This document shows, in pieces, positions 1-7,181 of a DNA stretch of 8,894 nt. The DNA is taken from NCBI GenBank assembly GCA_964342805.1, contig CAYFHQ010000129.1, positions 1-8,894 on the forward strand. Reading direction: 5' to 3'. Within the stretch, counting starts at the first letter, position 1; each line of letters opens with the position of its first letter. The DNA is from CAYFHQ01 sp964342805 (lineage in GTDB: Bacteria > Bacillota > Clostridia > Peptostreptococcales > Acidaminobacteraceae). The position numbers and the translations under genes were made by a program. Under the pieces are notes generated by a model that worked only from the letters and a program-made list of their open reading frames with translations, ran no database searches and was not told where the DNA came from.

Positions 1-385
1 GTCGCTCAGCCATGGCCTCAAGTAAGGCAGACTGGGTCCTGGGCGTAGCCCGGTTGATCTCGTCTGCCAGTATGATCTGGTTCATAAGTGGTCCTGGCCG
101 GAAGGTAAAGCTGCCTTCTTTTTGGTTGTAGAAATGAATACCCGTTAAGTCAGAGGGCATGAGGTCCGGCGTGAACTGGACCCTTGAAAAACCCGCGTCC
201 AGAGACTTGGCCAATGACTTGGCTAAGACCGTCTTCCCTGTGCCGGGTACGTCTTGTAATAGAATATGACCGGAACAGAGCATGGCCACGGTCATGAGGT
301 CGATCAAGTCTTCCTTGCCAATGATTACATGACCGACATTGTTCCGTATGGTTGAGTTCAGTTCTTGTACCTGTTGAAAATTCAT
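1..385 (-). CDS. MoxR-family AAA+ ATPase, N-terminal part (cut by left window edge)
   Basis: The minus-strand frame opens at ATG 385 and stays open for 128 codons to the window edge, so only about the first third of a typical 310-330 aa protein is visible. It has a Walker A motif VPGTGKT (residues 46-52), preceded by HILLQD, and a Walker B motif IILADEI (104-110). The Walker B is followed by NRATPRTQSALLEAMAER, the signature that separates MoxR ATPases from other AAA+ proteins. A purine-rich ribosome binding site (GGGGGAG, 391-397) lies 5 nt before the start. MoxR ATPases act as chaperone-like ATPases, usually with DUF58 and von Willebrand factor A proteins encoded next to them; such partners would lie left of the window and are not seen. 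It follows the operon terminator at 508-548, so it is probably transcribed separately from the antiporter genes. Its substrate cannot be inferred. Confidence 0.93.
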   Translation of the reverse strand, partial: MNFQQVQELNSTIRNNVGHVIIGKEDLIDLMTVAMLCSGHILLQDVPGTGKTVLAKSLAKSLDAGFSRVQFTPDLMPSDLTGIHFYNQKEGSFTFRPGPLMNQIILADEINRATPRTQSALLEAMAER

Positions 386-410
386 GATTTCTCCCCCTTT
401 AGCTATATTA

Positions 411-416
411 ATTATA
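411..416 (-). promoter_or_regulatory. Possible -10 element for the moxR-type gene
   Basis: Read on the minus strand this is a perfect TATAAT, 26 nt upstream of the ATG at 385 and beyond the terminator of the preceding operon. No good TTGACA-like box lies 16-18 nt upstream; the hexamer there is close to TGAATT, and a CTGACA is present but only 9 nt away. The position fits a start site near 404 with a short leader. Only the -10 match and its location support the call. Confidence 0.35.
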
Positions 417-507
417 CTGGAGAATTGTCAGAAAATTCATTATGGTTGACTGAACAAGTATTAAGATTTGTTTATACTTTTCGCCTTACACTTTGCCCTG
501 GCCCCAC

Positions 508-548
508 AAAAAAGACGCTTGTTGAATGACTTCCATTCTACAACCGTC
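508..548 (-). terminator. Intrinsic terminator of the antiporter operon
   Basis: On the minus strand a 15-position stem (arms 534-548 and 514-528, 13 of 15 positions paired) encloses a 5-nt loop (529-533). It is followed at once by six T residues (508-513 read on the minus strand). It lies about 40 nt after the stop codon of the last operon gene (588) and before the moxR-type gene. This marks the end of the antiporter transcript and separates it from the downstream gene. Confidence 0.85.
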
Positions 549-587
549 TCTGGTGGATTTCTTATATTCATGTATGTCCCATTTGCA

Positions 588-923
588 TTATTGGTCAGAG
601 CCAATATCTCTAAAGTCTCCAAAGAAGGAGGCCAAGAGGGCCACGATGCCAAAGGTCCATACAAAATCATTAATGATACTGAGGCCTGTCGCCATGGAGA
701 TAAAGCCCAGATTGAACCAGACCACCCGCATGGTTTTCATGTCAAAGTCAATGGCGTCCTGGCGGAGTTTCTCTATACCAACACCCAAGACCAAGGCTGA
801 AGCGAAAAACTCTCCTCCCCGAACCCACTCCCCTTCCATAAGGAGTATGGCACCCGCAATGACATAACCCACAATGGAGCAGGCAAACAGAATGATCCAA
901 AGCCGTTTAAAGTTTAAGTCCAT
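588..923 (-). CDS. Uncharacterised small membrane protein, last gene of the antiporter operon
   Basis: This 111-aa protein is not one I recognise. It has a likely transmembrane segment at residues 8-29, a second short hydrophobic stretch at about 38-50 (FFASALVLGVGIEKL), and hydrophobic segments at about 67-84 and 87-101. It ends in an acidic tail (GDFRDIGSDQ), so three to four membrane passes are plausible. I chose ATG 923 because GGAGG (929-933) sits 5 nt upstream and this start leaves a 14-nt gap after the preceding stop (938). An in-frame ATG at 962 would overlap the preceding gene and lacks a clear ribosome binding site. It lies only 40 nt before the operon terminator and is surely co-transcribed with the antiporter genes. 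An accessory subunit or assembly factor is possible but is inference from position. It matches none of the canonical MrpA-G families by eye. Confidence 0.82.
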   Translation of the reverse strand: MDLNFKRLWIILFACSIVGYVIAGAILLMEGEWVRGGEFFASALVLGVGIEKLRQDAIDFDMKTMRVVWFNLGFISMATGLSIINDFVWTFGIVALLASFFGDFRDIGSDQ

Positions 924-928
924 GGTTT

Positions 929-933
929 CCTCC
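929..933 (-). promoter_or_regulatory. Ribosome binding site fixing the start of the 111-aa membrane protein
   Basis: GGAGG on the minus strand, 5 nt before ATG 923. It supports this start over the longer in-frame ATG at 962, which is preceded only by a TACTAGG-like sequence. Confidence 0.75.
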
Positions 934-937
934 GCTG

Positions 938-2971
938 CTACATTCCTCGGATCAACATCCATCCTAGTACTAATAGTAGCACACTGGCGACCATATACAA
1001 TGCCCAGGTCATGGAAGATGCGCGGTTATGGGCTTTCTGAACAACGTCCTTTACTTTCTTGTCCACCCTTTGTTGGGCTTGTGCAGCAGTATGTTTTACC
1101 GACTCTGTCAGTTCATCCACGTCGATATCTGTATGCTTGACTTGCTTGGTGAAGTCCAATCGACTCCAGTCCAATTCAAACAAACGAGACACATCCACAT
1201 TGCCTACTCTGGCCAGGCCAAATCGGACGAGAACTATGGACTTTAGCAAGACACCATCAATCCGGTGGAAAACCCAAAGGGCAATATCCGACAGTTTCAG
1301 AATGACGGGCAGGTAGACATTCTCTTCTAACTGGGGCCAAGAAATGGTTGGATTGATCCAGATCCGCTTGTCTCCAATGGCCCTTCTCAACCGTTTTCTC
1401 AGGAAGGTGGCATAGAGGATCGACCCCAGGGCAATGGTTATTAAGGCTGATTGAATGGCCTTCCATGAATAGTAGGCCAGGTGGTCCGGTGGCTTGGCAT
1501 GGAATACTTCTAGTCCATGTTCCAGGGTATGGATCAAGGGACTTGGGAAGAGACCCACAAGGAGGACACCCAAGGACAAAATGGCCATGGGCAGGAGGGC
1601 CCGTTTCTTCACGTGTTCTTTATATTGGCCTGCAAAGGCCGGATTGTCGGTCATAAAGACACTGATAAAGATCTTCAGCATGTAGGCCGTTGTCATGGCT
1701 GACGCCAGAGTAAAAGCAACTTCCATGGTCACTTGGACCCAAGGGGCATAGTAGTGGAAGACCTCTGTCATGGTCTCGTGGATCAGGGTCTTACTCACGT
1801 AACCGCCGGTACCCGGGAAGCCAATTAGGGCCAGGGTTCCAATAAAGAAAATGACCTTCAATATCTTTTTATTTTTTCCAAAACCACTAATGGCATTAAG
1901 TGAGAGCTCGTGGAGGATCATGTAGATAATCCCCGCCCCCATAAAGAGGAGGACTTTAAAAATGCCGTGGTTAATGACGTGCATAAGCACAGCCAACAGG
2001 GCCATGCCCTTATACTTGGCATTCATTGCCCCCAGGCCAATGGCAAAGACCAGGTATCCGGCCTGACTCATGGAGCTGTAGGCTAGAATCCGCTTGATAT
2101 TCCTCTGGAATAAGGCCTGGAAGCCACCTGAGAACATGCCCATTAAGCCAATGGCAACTAGGACCATTCCAACTAAGGAATCGCTGGACATGAGGATATG
2201 ACTTGTAATAAGAATGCCGAAAATCCCCACCTTAATCAGGATACCCGACAGGATGGCACTTGCCGGTGTCGGGGCTGCCGGGTGGGCCTTGGGCAACCAC
2301 ACATGCAGGGGCACAATGGCCGCCTTTACACCAAACCCAAAAATTAAGAGGCCTCCGATGACATACTTGCTATCCCCCAAGAGGGCCATTTGCTCCTGGG
2401 CCAGGGTCAAGTTCAGGGTTCCCGTTTGATCATAGAGGATAAAAATCCCCAATAGCATGACCAGGCCACCGGTTACGGCCATGGAAATGTAGGACATGCC
2501 AGCCCGGTGGGCGTAACGGTCCTCATCGTGGATAATCAAGAAATAGGATGTAAAAGACAAGACCTCGAAAAAAGTAAACATGTTGAGCATGTTTTCAGAT
2601 AAAAAGAAACCGATGGTCGAAGCTAAGGTCATCATAAAGAAAACATAATAGCGGTTTCTATTCTTGTATTTAATGAGGTACTGGGCTGAATAGACCGTTG
2701 TTAGGAACCAGACTCCTGAGGTCAGCCAGACAAAGACATACCGCATAAGGTCCAACTTCAAGTGAAGACCAGTACCCATGACGTCTGCCATGACAAAGTT
2801 CAACTCTCCCTTATAGACCATGGGAAAGAGCATGGTGATGACCAAGAACTCCAGGGCGGTCAAGGCAATATTAAAGATGTCACGGTCTCGTTCACTATCA
2901 CGGCCCACATACCAGGAGAAGAGTCCACCCAGGGCCGGTAGTACAACCAGTAGTAATAATATGGATTGCAT
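938..2971 (-). CDS. Antiporter-like (NuoL/M/N family) subunit with long C-terminal arm
   Basis: This 677-aa polytopic protein belongs to the proton-translocating NuoL/NuoM/MrpA/MrpD family. The ion-path residues are in place: TM5 Glu (FFE, E136), TM7 Lys (GVKAAIVPLH, K216), TM8 Lys (ILIKVG, K247), His331/His335 and Lys339 in the LMHVINHGIFK helix, and a TM12 Lys (YVSK, K394). The segment HVWLPKAHPAAPTPASA (223-239) looks more like HyfB/HycC or MrpD-type subunits than MrpA. After the core (about residue 480) there is another membrane helix (about 503-523). A roughly 125-residue, largely hydrophilic stretch follows, including a charged helical segment (about 612-650), then a terminal helix (654-673). 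This recalls the lateral helix plus last helix of NuoL. ATG 2971 is preceded by GGAGG and starts 8 nt after the previous stop. It presumably forms one ion channel of the complex; its exact paralogue class is uncertain. Confidence 0.93.
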   Translation of the reverse strand: MQSILLLLVVLPALGGLFSWYVGRDSERDRDIFNIALTALEFLVITMLFPMVYKGELNFVMADVMGTGLHLKLDLMRYVFVWLTSGVWFLTTVYSAQYLIKYKNRNRYYVFFMMTLASTIGFFLSENMLNMFTFFEVLSFTSYFLIIHDEDRYAHRAGMSYISMAVTGGLVMLLGIFILYDQTGTLNLTLAQEQMALLGDSKYVIGGLLIFGFGVKAAIVPLHVWLPKAHPAAPTPASAILSGILIKVGIFGILITSHILMSSDSLVGMVLVAIGLMGMFSGGFQALFQRNIKRILAYSSMSQAGYLVFAIGLGAMNAKYKGMALLAVLMHVINHGIFKVLLFMGAGIIYMILHELSLNAISGFGKNKKILKVIFFIGTLALIGFPGTGGYVSKTLIHETMTEVFHYYAPWVQVTMEVAFTLASAMTTAYMLKIFISVFMTDNPAFAGQYKEHVKKRALLPMAILSLGVLLVGLFPSPLIHTLEHGLEVFHAKPPDHLAYYSWKAIQSALITIALGSILYATFLRKRLRRAIGDKRIWINPTISWPQLEENVYLPVILKLSDIALWVFHRIDGVLLKSIVLVRFGLARVGNVDVSRLFELDWSRLDFTKQVKHTDIDVDELTESVKHTAAQAQQRVDKKVKDVVQKAHNRASSMTWALYMVASVLLLVLGWMLIRGM

Positions 2972-2979
2972 GGGGCCTC

Positions 2980-4437
2980 CTAAAAGACACCGGACGCTAT
3001 GGACTCGACCAGGCTGATGATCGGGTTGGGGAAAATCCCCAAAACAACAATAATCACTGTCAGTATGACAATGGGGGCAAGCATTTTAGCTGGCGGGTCC
3101 AAGTTACCTTCCCGCTGGAGCGCATCGGATGGCTTGGTGAAAAAACTACCCACGATAATCGGCAGCAAGTACCCAGCCGTTAAAAAGGCGGATAAGAGGA
3201 GGACCAGAGTGGACAGCATACTGTCCGAGGCCAAGGCCCCGGTCCCTAGGAACCACTTACTTACAAAGCCATTGGAAGGCGGAATGCCGACCAGGGAGAT
3301 GGCTGCAATACTGAAGCAGGCCATGGTAATGGGCATTTTTTTACCAATGCCACTGATTTTCCGGATGTCCTTTATGCCCGTCTGGTAGGTGATGGCACCC
3401 ACACAGAAAAAGAGGGTGATCTTAATGACCGCATGGTTGAGCAAGTGAATGAGACTGCCTGCCATGGCCCGTTCTGACATGAGGACGATCCCCAGTAGTA
3501 TATATCCCAGCTGGCTGATGGTTGAATAGGCCAGTCTTTTTTTCAGGTTGATTTGGTGGAGGGCCAGGAAGGACCCCAAGACAACGGTGATCAGAATGAT
3601 GCCGAAGACAAAGTTACCTGCGCCGATCTCTGCCACAACGAGGGGACCAAAAACAAAGAAGGTCATCCGTAGCAAGGCAAAAATCCCAGACTTGACCACT
3701 GCCACTGCATGGAGCAAGGCACTGACCGGAGTCGGTGCGACCATGGCAGAGGGCAACCAAGAATGGAAGGGCACCAGGGCTGCCTTGACCCCAAATCCAA
3801 TAAACATGGACAGGTAGGCCACCAGCAAGAGGGTTGGGTCCTGTAAGGCCATGCCCACGCCTCCTGGTTCAAAGTTGAGGCTTGGGACACAGCTATACAA
3901 GAGCAACATGCCCATGAGTACAAAGGTTGCACCCACTATTGAATAGGCAATGTATTTTTTACCGCTTTCCAGAGCTTCTTTGGTTCCGGCGTGGATGACC
4001 AAGGGAAAAGTGGAAAGGGTTAATAGCTCATAGAAGATGTAGAGGGAAAAGAGGTTACCAGCAAAGGCGATCCCCAAGGTAATGCCTTCCGTTAGCAAAA
4101 AGAAGACAAAGAATTGTCTTTGCTTTTTTTCATGGTCCATATAGCCAGCCGCATAGACGGCAGTAAACAACCATAGGATTCCAATCATATAGGCAAATAC
4201 CATGCCCAAGAGGTCCACGTGGATAAACACGTCTAAAAACTCATTGACCTTATATATATGGATGTCCTGGTTGCCAAACTGCCACAAGCCAATGACAAGG
4301 AAGACCAAGTTCAAGGCGACTGCGCCAATGGCGATGGTTGGGACTCTCTTTTCTGAGAATAGATTTTTAAATGATACCAAGACGGCTGCAACCAGGGGAA
4401 ACAAGACCGGTAGCAACAAACCTAATTTTTCTAGCAT
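2980..4437 (-). CDS. MrpA N-terminal-like antiporter subunit (NuoL/M/N family)
   Basis: A 485-aa membrane protein with about 14 predicted helices, the usual core length for this family. Conserved residues are TM5 Glu137 (FYELLTLSTF), TM7 Lys218 (GVKAALVPFH), TM8 Lys249 (VAVVKSGIF), His331 and His335 with Lys339 (HLLNHAVIK), and TM12 Lys394 (GFVSKW). The signature HSWLPSAMVAPTPVSALLHA (225-244) is typical of MrpA/NuoL rather than MrpD/NuoM. I therefore read it as the counterpart of the MrpA N-terminal domain. The MrpA C-terminal domain is missing here and is encoded by two separate small genes upstream (6942-7181 and 6649-6945). ATG 4437 is preceded by AGGAG (4444-4448) with a 6-nt spacer. It follows the only sizeable gap inside the operon (43 nt), which contains a GC-rich hairpin. 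Confidence 0.93.
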   Translation of the reverse strand: MLEKLGLLLPVLFPLVAAVLVSFKNLFSEKRVPTIAIGAVALNLVFLVIGLWQFGNQDIHIYKVNEFLDVFIHVDLLGMVFAYMIGILWLFTAVYAAGYMDHEKKQRQFFVFFLLTEGITLGIAFAGNLFSLYIFYELLTLSTFPLVIHAGTKEALESGKKYIAYSIVGATFVLMGMLLLYSCVPSLNFEPGGVGMALQDPTLLLVAYLSMFIGFGVKAALVPFHSWLPSAMVAPTPVSALLHAVAVVKSGIFALLRMTFFVFGPLVVAEIGAGNFVFGIILITVVLGSFLALHQINLKKRLAYSTISQLGYILLGIVLMSERAMAGSLIHLLNHAVIKITLFFCVGAITYQTGIKDIRKISGIGKKMPITMACFSIAAISLVGIPPSNGFVSKWFLGTGALASDSMLSTLVLLLSAFLTAGYLLPIIVGSFFTKPSDALQREGNLDPPAKMLAPIVILTVIIVVLGIFPNPIISLVESIASGVF

Positions 4438-4456
4438 GACGTACTCCTATGGAGAC

Positions 4457-4469
4457 CCGCCCAGGGCGG
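4457..4469 (-). repeat. GC-rich perfect inverted repeat between two antiporter genes
   Basis: CCGCCC-T-GGGCGG on the minus strand forms a compact hairpin in the 43-nt gap between the stop at 4481 and ATG 4437, just upstream of the AGGAG ribosome binding site. No T-tract follows, so it is not an intrinsic terminator. An mRNA-stability or processing element is possible but unproven. Confidence 0.5.
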
Positions 4470-4480
4470 TTGAAAATAGC

Positions 4481-5938
4481 TTATGATGGCAAGAGGCCGA
4501 TGTGAATCCACTGGAAGAGGGTTCCAGAGAAGAGACCTACGGCTATGACTGCAACTAAAAGCAAGACAATGGGGGCCAGTTCCTTGGTGGAGCGAGACCG
4601 GGTAATGGTCACCTCTTGGTCTGCTTCCGCAAACCACCCGTTGATAATGATCGGGAAATAGTAAGTTGCGTTGAGCAGGGAACTGATTAGGATAATGCCC
4701 AGTAGCAAGATTGGACCCACTTCAATGGTTGCCAGGGCCAGTTGCCACTTGCTAATAAAGCCTGGCAAGATAGGAATACCAACCATGGATAGGCCACTTA
4801 TGGTAAAGACGATCAGGGTAATGGGCAGGTGTTTGCCCATGCCCTTAAAGGCCTCCACCGACCGATGGCCCGTTTGTTCGATAAAGGACGAAGCCGCCAG
4901 GAACAAGGCCGACTTGGTAAAACCATGGCCAAGCATGTGGAAGACGGCAATGGCCAGCCCGGTTTCCGTCCCCAGGCCAATGGCCAGGAAGACATAGCCC
5001 ATCTGGGCCACGGAGGAATAGGCAATCATCCGTTTTACATCTTGTTGAGACCTAGCAAAGAGGGACCCCAGGATCATACCGGCAGACCCCAAGAGTAAGG
5101 CAACCGGAAGGAGTTCAATATCTGCAATGGCTTCCAGGCCATAGACATCTGTGATCACCTTGATCAGTAGGATGGCAGGTGCCTTGATCACTAGACCAGA
5201 CAGCATGGCACTGGAGGGACCTGGCGCACTGGTGTGGGCGTCAGGTAGCCAGATATGGAGGGGAAACATGGCAGCTTTGAGGCCTAGTCCAGTGAGGAAT
5301 AGGACCGTTGAAATCCGGATCATGTTTGGATAATCCCCTAGTTGTAAGGCCTTATGGACAAAGGCCATATTCAGCTGGCCAGAAATCGCATAGAGATAGG
5401 CAATGCCCATGAGGACAAGGCCTGACCCCAAGGACGAAAGGATCAAATATTTGATAGCAGCCTTCATACAGTCGGGCTTGTCTTTTACGACGATCAAGCC
5501 ACAGGCCGCCAGGGTAGACACTTCTAGGAAAACAAAACCATTGAAGATATCAGCAGTAAAGACGATCCCCAACAGAGACCCCATGAGTAGGTGGACAATG
5601 GACAAAAACATTTTTTCCCTACCCGGTTTCACTTCTTCACTGATGGTTGTCATGGAATGGGCCAAGGTCAGGGTCGAGGCCAAGGTAAAGAGGATTGCGA
5701 CCAGGGCTTCCATGCCGCCAATGGAGAGTTCAATCCCCCAGGGGGCAGGAAAATGACCGGCCACCACTGTGAAGGCTCCTGACTGAACCACATGGGCCAG
5801 TTGGAAGACCGCCACAAGCGTCATACCAATTCCCAGGCCAATGGCCACCTGGAAGGCCCGCTTGACATCCTTCATAAGCGGAAAGAGAAAGGCTGTGAGT
5901 ATGTACCCTAAAAGAAGTATAAACGGCCATGTTGTCAT
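4481..5938 (-). CDS. mrpD: MrpD/MbhH-like antiporter subunit (NuoL/M/N family)
   Basis: A 485-aa membrane protein, close to the usual MrpD length. Key ion-path residues are present: TM5 Glu139 (FVFLEVSTLA), TM7 Lys221 (GLKAAMFPLH), TM8 Lys252 (LVIKAPAI), Lys302 in DVKRMIAYSS, His334 and His338 with Lys342 (FHMLGHGFTK), and TM12 Lys397 (GFISKW). The segment HIWLPDAHTSAPGPSSAMLS (228-247) fits the MrpD/MbhH group. It directly follows mrpB and mrpC, the place of MrpD in Mrp operons and of MbhH in membrane-bound hydrogenases. ATG 5938 overlaps the stop of mrpC by 4 nt (ATGA), which suggests translational coupling; a GAGGAGG lies about 10 nt upstream inside mrpC. In Mrp complexes this subunit is thought to carry part of the proton/Na+ pathway. 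Assignment as D rather than A rests on context and the TM7-TM8 motif. Confidence 0.93.
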   Translation of the reverse strand: MTTWPFILLLGYILTAFLFPLMKDVKRAFQVAIGLGIGMTLVAVFQLAHVVQSGAFTVVAGHFPAPWGIELSIGGMEALVAILFTLASTLTLAHSMTTISEEVKPGREKMFLSIVHLLMGSLLGIVFTADIFNGFVFLEVSTLAACGLIVVKDKPDCMKAAIKYLILSSLGSGLVLMGIAYLYAISGQLNMAFVHKALQLGDYPNMIRISTVLFLTGLGLKAAMFPLHIWLPDAHTSAPGPSSAMLSGLVIKAPAILLIKVITDVYGLEAIADIELLPVALLLGSAGMILGSLFARSQQDVKRMIAYSSVAQMGYVFLAIGLGTETGLAIAVFHMLGHGFTKSALFLAASSFIEQTGHRSVEAFKGMGKHLPITLIVFTISGLSMVGIPILPGFISKWQLALATIEVGPILLLGIILISSLLNATYYFPIIINGWFAEADQEVTITRSRSTKELAPIVLLLVAVIAVGLFSGTLFQWIHIGLLPS

Positions 5939-6267
5939 ATTGAATCTGCCTCCTCTCGAATTTGCATAATTTCATCCAGTTCTATGGTTCCATAGATATC
6001 GTGGAGTTTTACCGTCAAGGCAAGGGCAAAGGCTGTTATGCTCACAGCCACCACAATTCCTGTCAGCATGAGGCCTGATGGAAGTGGATTGGCCGCACCC
6101 CCGCGGATGTATCCTATGGACACAAAATATAAGAAGATGGACGTGTCCATCACGTTCATCCCAATAATCTTTTTAATCAAGTTGTTGTGCATGAGCAGGG
6201 TGGCAAAACCAATGGCAAAAAGGATGATCGCCCCCACTTCAAAGTAGTTTTGTAGGAGGAAATTCAT
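5935..6267 (-). CDS. mrpC: MrpC/MnhC (NuoK-like) antiporter subunit C
   Basis: A 110-aa protein with three predicted membrane helices, homologous to NuoK of complex I and MbhG of membrane-bound hydrogenase. Motifs visible are NNLIKKIIGMN (28-38) at the end of the first helix, and NPLPSGLMLTGIVVAVSITA (60-79), the counterpart of the conserved NPLPQALVLTAIVI segment of MrpC. Small differences from the usual form (SG for QA, and GMNVMD after the Lys pair) fit a divergent or Mbh-like branch. A charged C-terminal tail follows (IELDEIMQIREEADSI). It overlaps mrpB by 4 nt (ATGA) and the following mrpD-like gene by 4 nt, so the three are translationally coupled. GAGGAAGG precedes the ATG. Confidence 0.93.
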   Translation of the reverse strand: MNFLLQNYFEVGAIILFAIGFATLLMHNNLIKKIIGMNVMDTSIFLYFVSIGYIRGGAANPLPSGLMLTGIVVAVSITAFALALTVKLHDIYGTIELDEIMQIREEADSI

Positions 6268-6671
6268 TGGATATCCCCTTCCTCAAAAAGGCCGTAGATA
6301 CCATAAAAAGTTAAAGCCACCACGACAGCCACAAGTACATTCAACAAGGGAATCCAGCCGCCACTTAAGACCTGGCCAGGTGTGCCCAGGGGTGGGTGCC
6401 AGGCTGCCTTGCCCATCAAAAAGCTGTAGCCTTTGATTGCTCCATAGATGAATAATCCCCCGCTAATACCCTTGAGTACATTCTGGGTGTTCAGGCCCCT
6501 TCGATCCGTTCCAAAGGCAAATCGATCCAGTATAAGACCTGCAGCAAGGATGCTCCCCCCAGCAAAACCTCCTCCGGGTGAAATGTGGCCATAGGCCACC
6601 ACATAGGCCCCATAGGCAAGAATGAAGGGGGTTAGCCAACGTATGATATTACGGACGATGATCGTCTGCAT
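6264..6671 (-). CDS. mrpB: MrpB/MnhB antiporter subunit B
   Basis: A 135-aa protein with about four membrane helices. The family signature is YGHISPGGGFAGGSILAAGL (27-46), matching the HxxPGGGFxGG motif of MnhB/MrpB and of MbhF. I set the start at ATG 6671 (MQTIIVRNIIRW) because AAGGAGG lies 6 nt upstream. A longer reading from 6749 would overlap the preceding gene by about 100 nt and add a non-conserved, unrelated N-terminus. The start lies inside the end of the preceding gene (23-nt overlap), and the stop overlaps mrpC by 4 nt. In solved Mrp and Mbh structures MrpB lies next to MrpC and the MrpA C-terminal part, in the module thought to carry the cation path. Confidence 0.93.
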   Translation of the reverse strand: MQTIIVRNIIRWLTPFILAYGAYVVAYGHISPGGGFAGGSILAAGLILDRFAFGTDRRGLNTQNVLKGISGGLFIYGAIKGYSFLMGKAAWHPPLGTPGQVLSGGWIPLLNVLVAVVVALTFYGIYGLFEEGDIQ

Positions 6672-6945
6672 GACCCTCCTCCTTCCGTAAAACCAAGAGA
6701 ACACAGATAAGGGCTGAAAAGAGGACTGTGGCTTCCACAAAGGTGTCAAAGGCCCGGTAGTCTAGTATAATGCCCGTTACCACATTGGATGCGCCCGTTT
6801 CCCCGGGTCCGTCCTCCAGATACCGCTCCATGACGGCATTGTGGGCCGGGTTGGTCGCCTCACCAAAGGGTGGAAAGTCCTGTAGACCAATGAGCAGAAA
6901 GCCTGCCAGGGCTACCGCTAAAAGAACCGACAGAATGATTCTCAT
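6649..6945 (-). CDS. mbhE: MbhE-type subunit (second half of the MrpA C-terminal domain)
   Basis: A 98-aa protein with one N-terminal hydrophobic segment (about 3-20) and a second at 68-87. Between them is a hydrophilic segment that leads into NVVTGIILDYRAFDTFVEAT (54-73). That stretch is the hallmark of the MrpA C-terminal (MrpA_C/MbhE) domain, with the conserved Asp62, Arg64, Asp67 and Glu71. In many bacteria this region is fused to the end of MrpA; here it is a free-standing gene, as in archaeal mbh operons. It starts with an ATGA overlap with the preceding gene, has GGAGG upstream (GCGGAGGACAAGTGC before the ATG), and overlaps mrpB by 23 nt. Confidence 0.92.
   Translation of the reverse strand: MRIILSVLLAVALAGFLLIGLQDFPPFGEATNPAHNAVMERYLEDGPGETGASNVVTGIILDYRAFDTFVEATVLFSALICVLLVLRKEEGHADDHRP
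6678..6684 (-). promoter_or_regulatory. Ribosome binding site fixing the mrpB start
   Basis: AAGGAGG on the minus strand, 6 nt before ATG 6671 and lying inside the end of the preceding gene. It decides for the 135-aa MrpB over the longer in-frame reading from 6749. Confidence 0.8.
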
Positions 6946-7181
6946 GCACTTGTCCTCCGCATACGGCGTAGGGCCAGCATAAAGAGAACCGTAGTGACAC
7001 CAGCACCAACAGCAGCTTCCGTAATGGCCAGGTCTGGTGCATTCATTTGTTGCCAGATAAGGGCCATCATCAAACCATAGACCATAAAGAGGATAACTGC
7101 CGCCATTAGATTGCGTATTGCACTGGCTGCGATGGCACCAACCATCATGACCAGAAGTAACATTCCATTAAACCATTCCAT
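6942..7181 (-). CDS. mbhD: DUF4040/MbhD-type subunit (first half of the MrpA C-terminal domain)
   Basis: A 79-aa protein with three short membrane helices (about 5-21, 24-44 and 54-71). The motif MNAPDLAITEAAVGAGVTTV (46-65) is the conserved APDxAxTEAxVGxG core of the MbhD/DUF4040 family, equivalent to part of the MrpA C-terminal region. The acidic residues Asp50 and Glu55 within the membrane region are candidates for the ion path seen in related complexes. The gene begins immediately after the mrpG stop with AAGGAG upstream, and overlaps the next gene by 4 nt (ATGA). Together with that gene it supplies the domain absent from the MrpA-like 485-aa subunit at 2980-4437. Confidence 0.91.
   Translation of the reverse strand: MEWFNGMLLLVMMVGAIAASAIRNLMAAVILFMVYGLMMALIWQQMNAPDLAITEAAVGAGVTTVLFMLALRRMRRTSA

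Noticed and set aside
445..477. Plus-strand TTGACT ... TATACT pair as a promoter
   Set aside because: Spacing is about 21 bp, too long for a sigma-70-type promoter, and no plus-strand gene follows.
461..569. Possible 36-aa peptide beginning MNIRNPPETV after the last operon gene
   Set aside because: It has no ribosome binding site, reads straight through the terminator hairpin, and its Lys/Arg-rich composition looks like a chance frame.
468..867. Plus-strand open frames of 110-113 codons
   Set aside because: Both are antisense to the 111-aa membrane protein or the terminator, with low-complexity basic composition typical of shadow frames.
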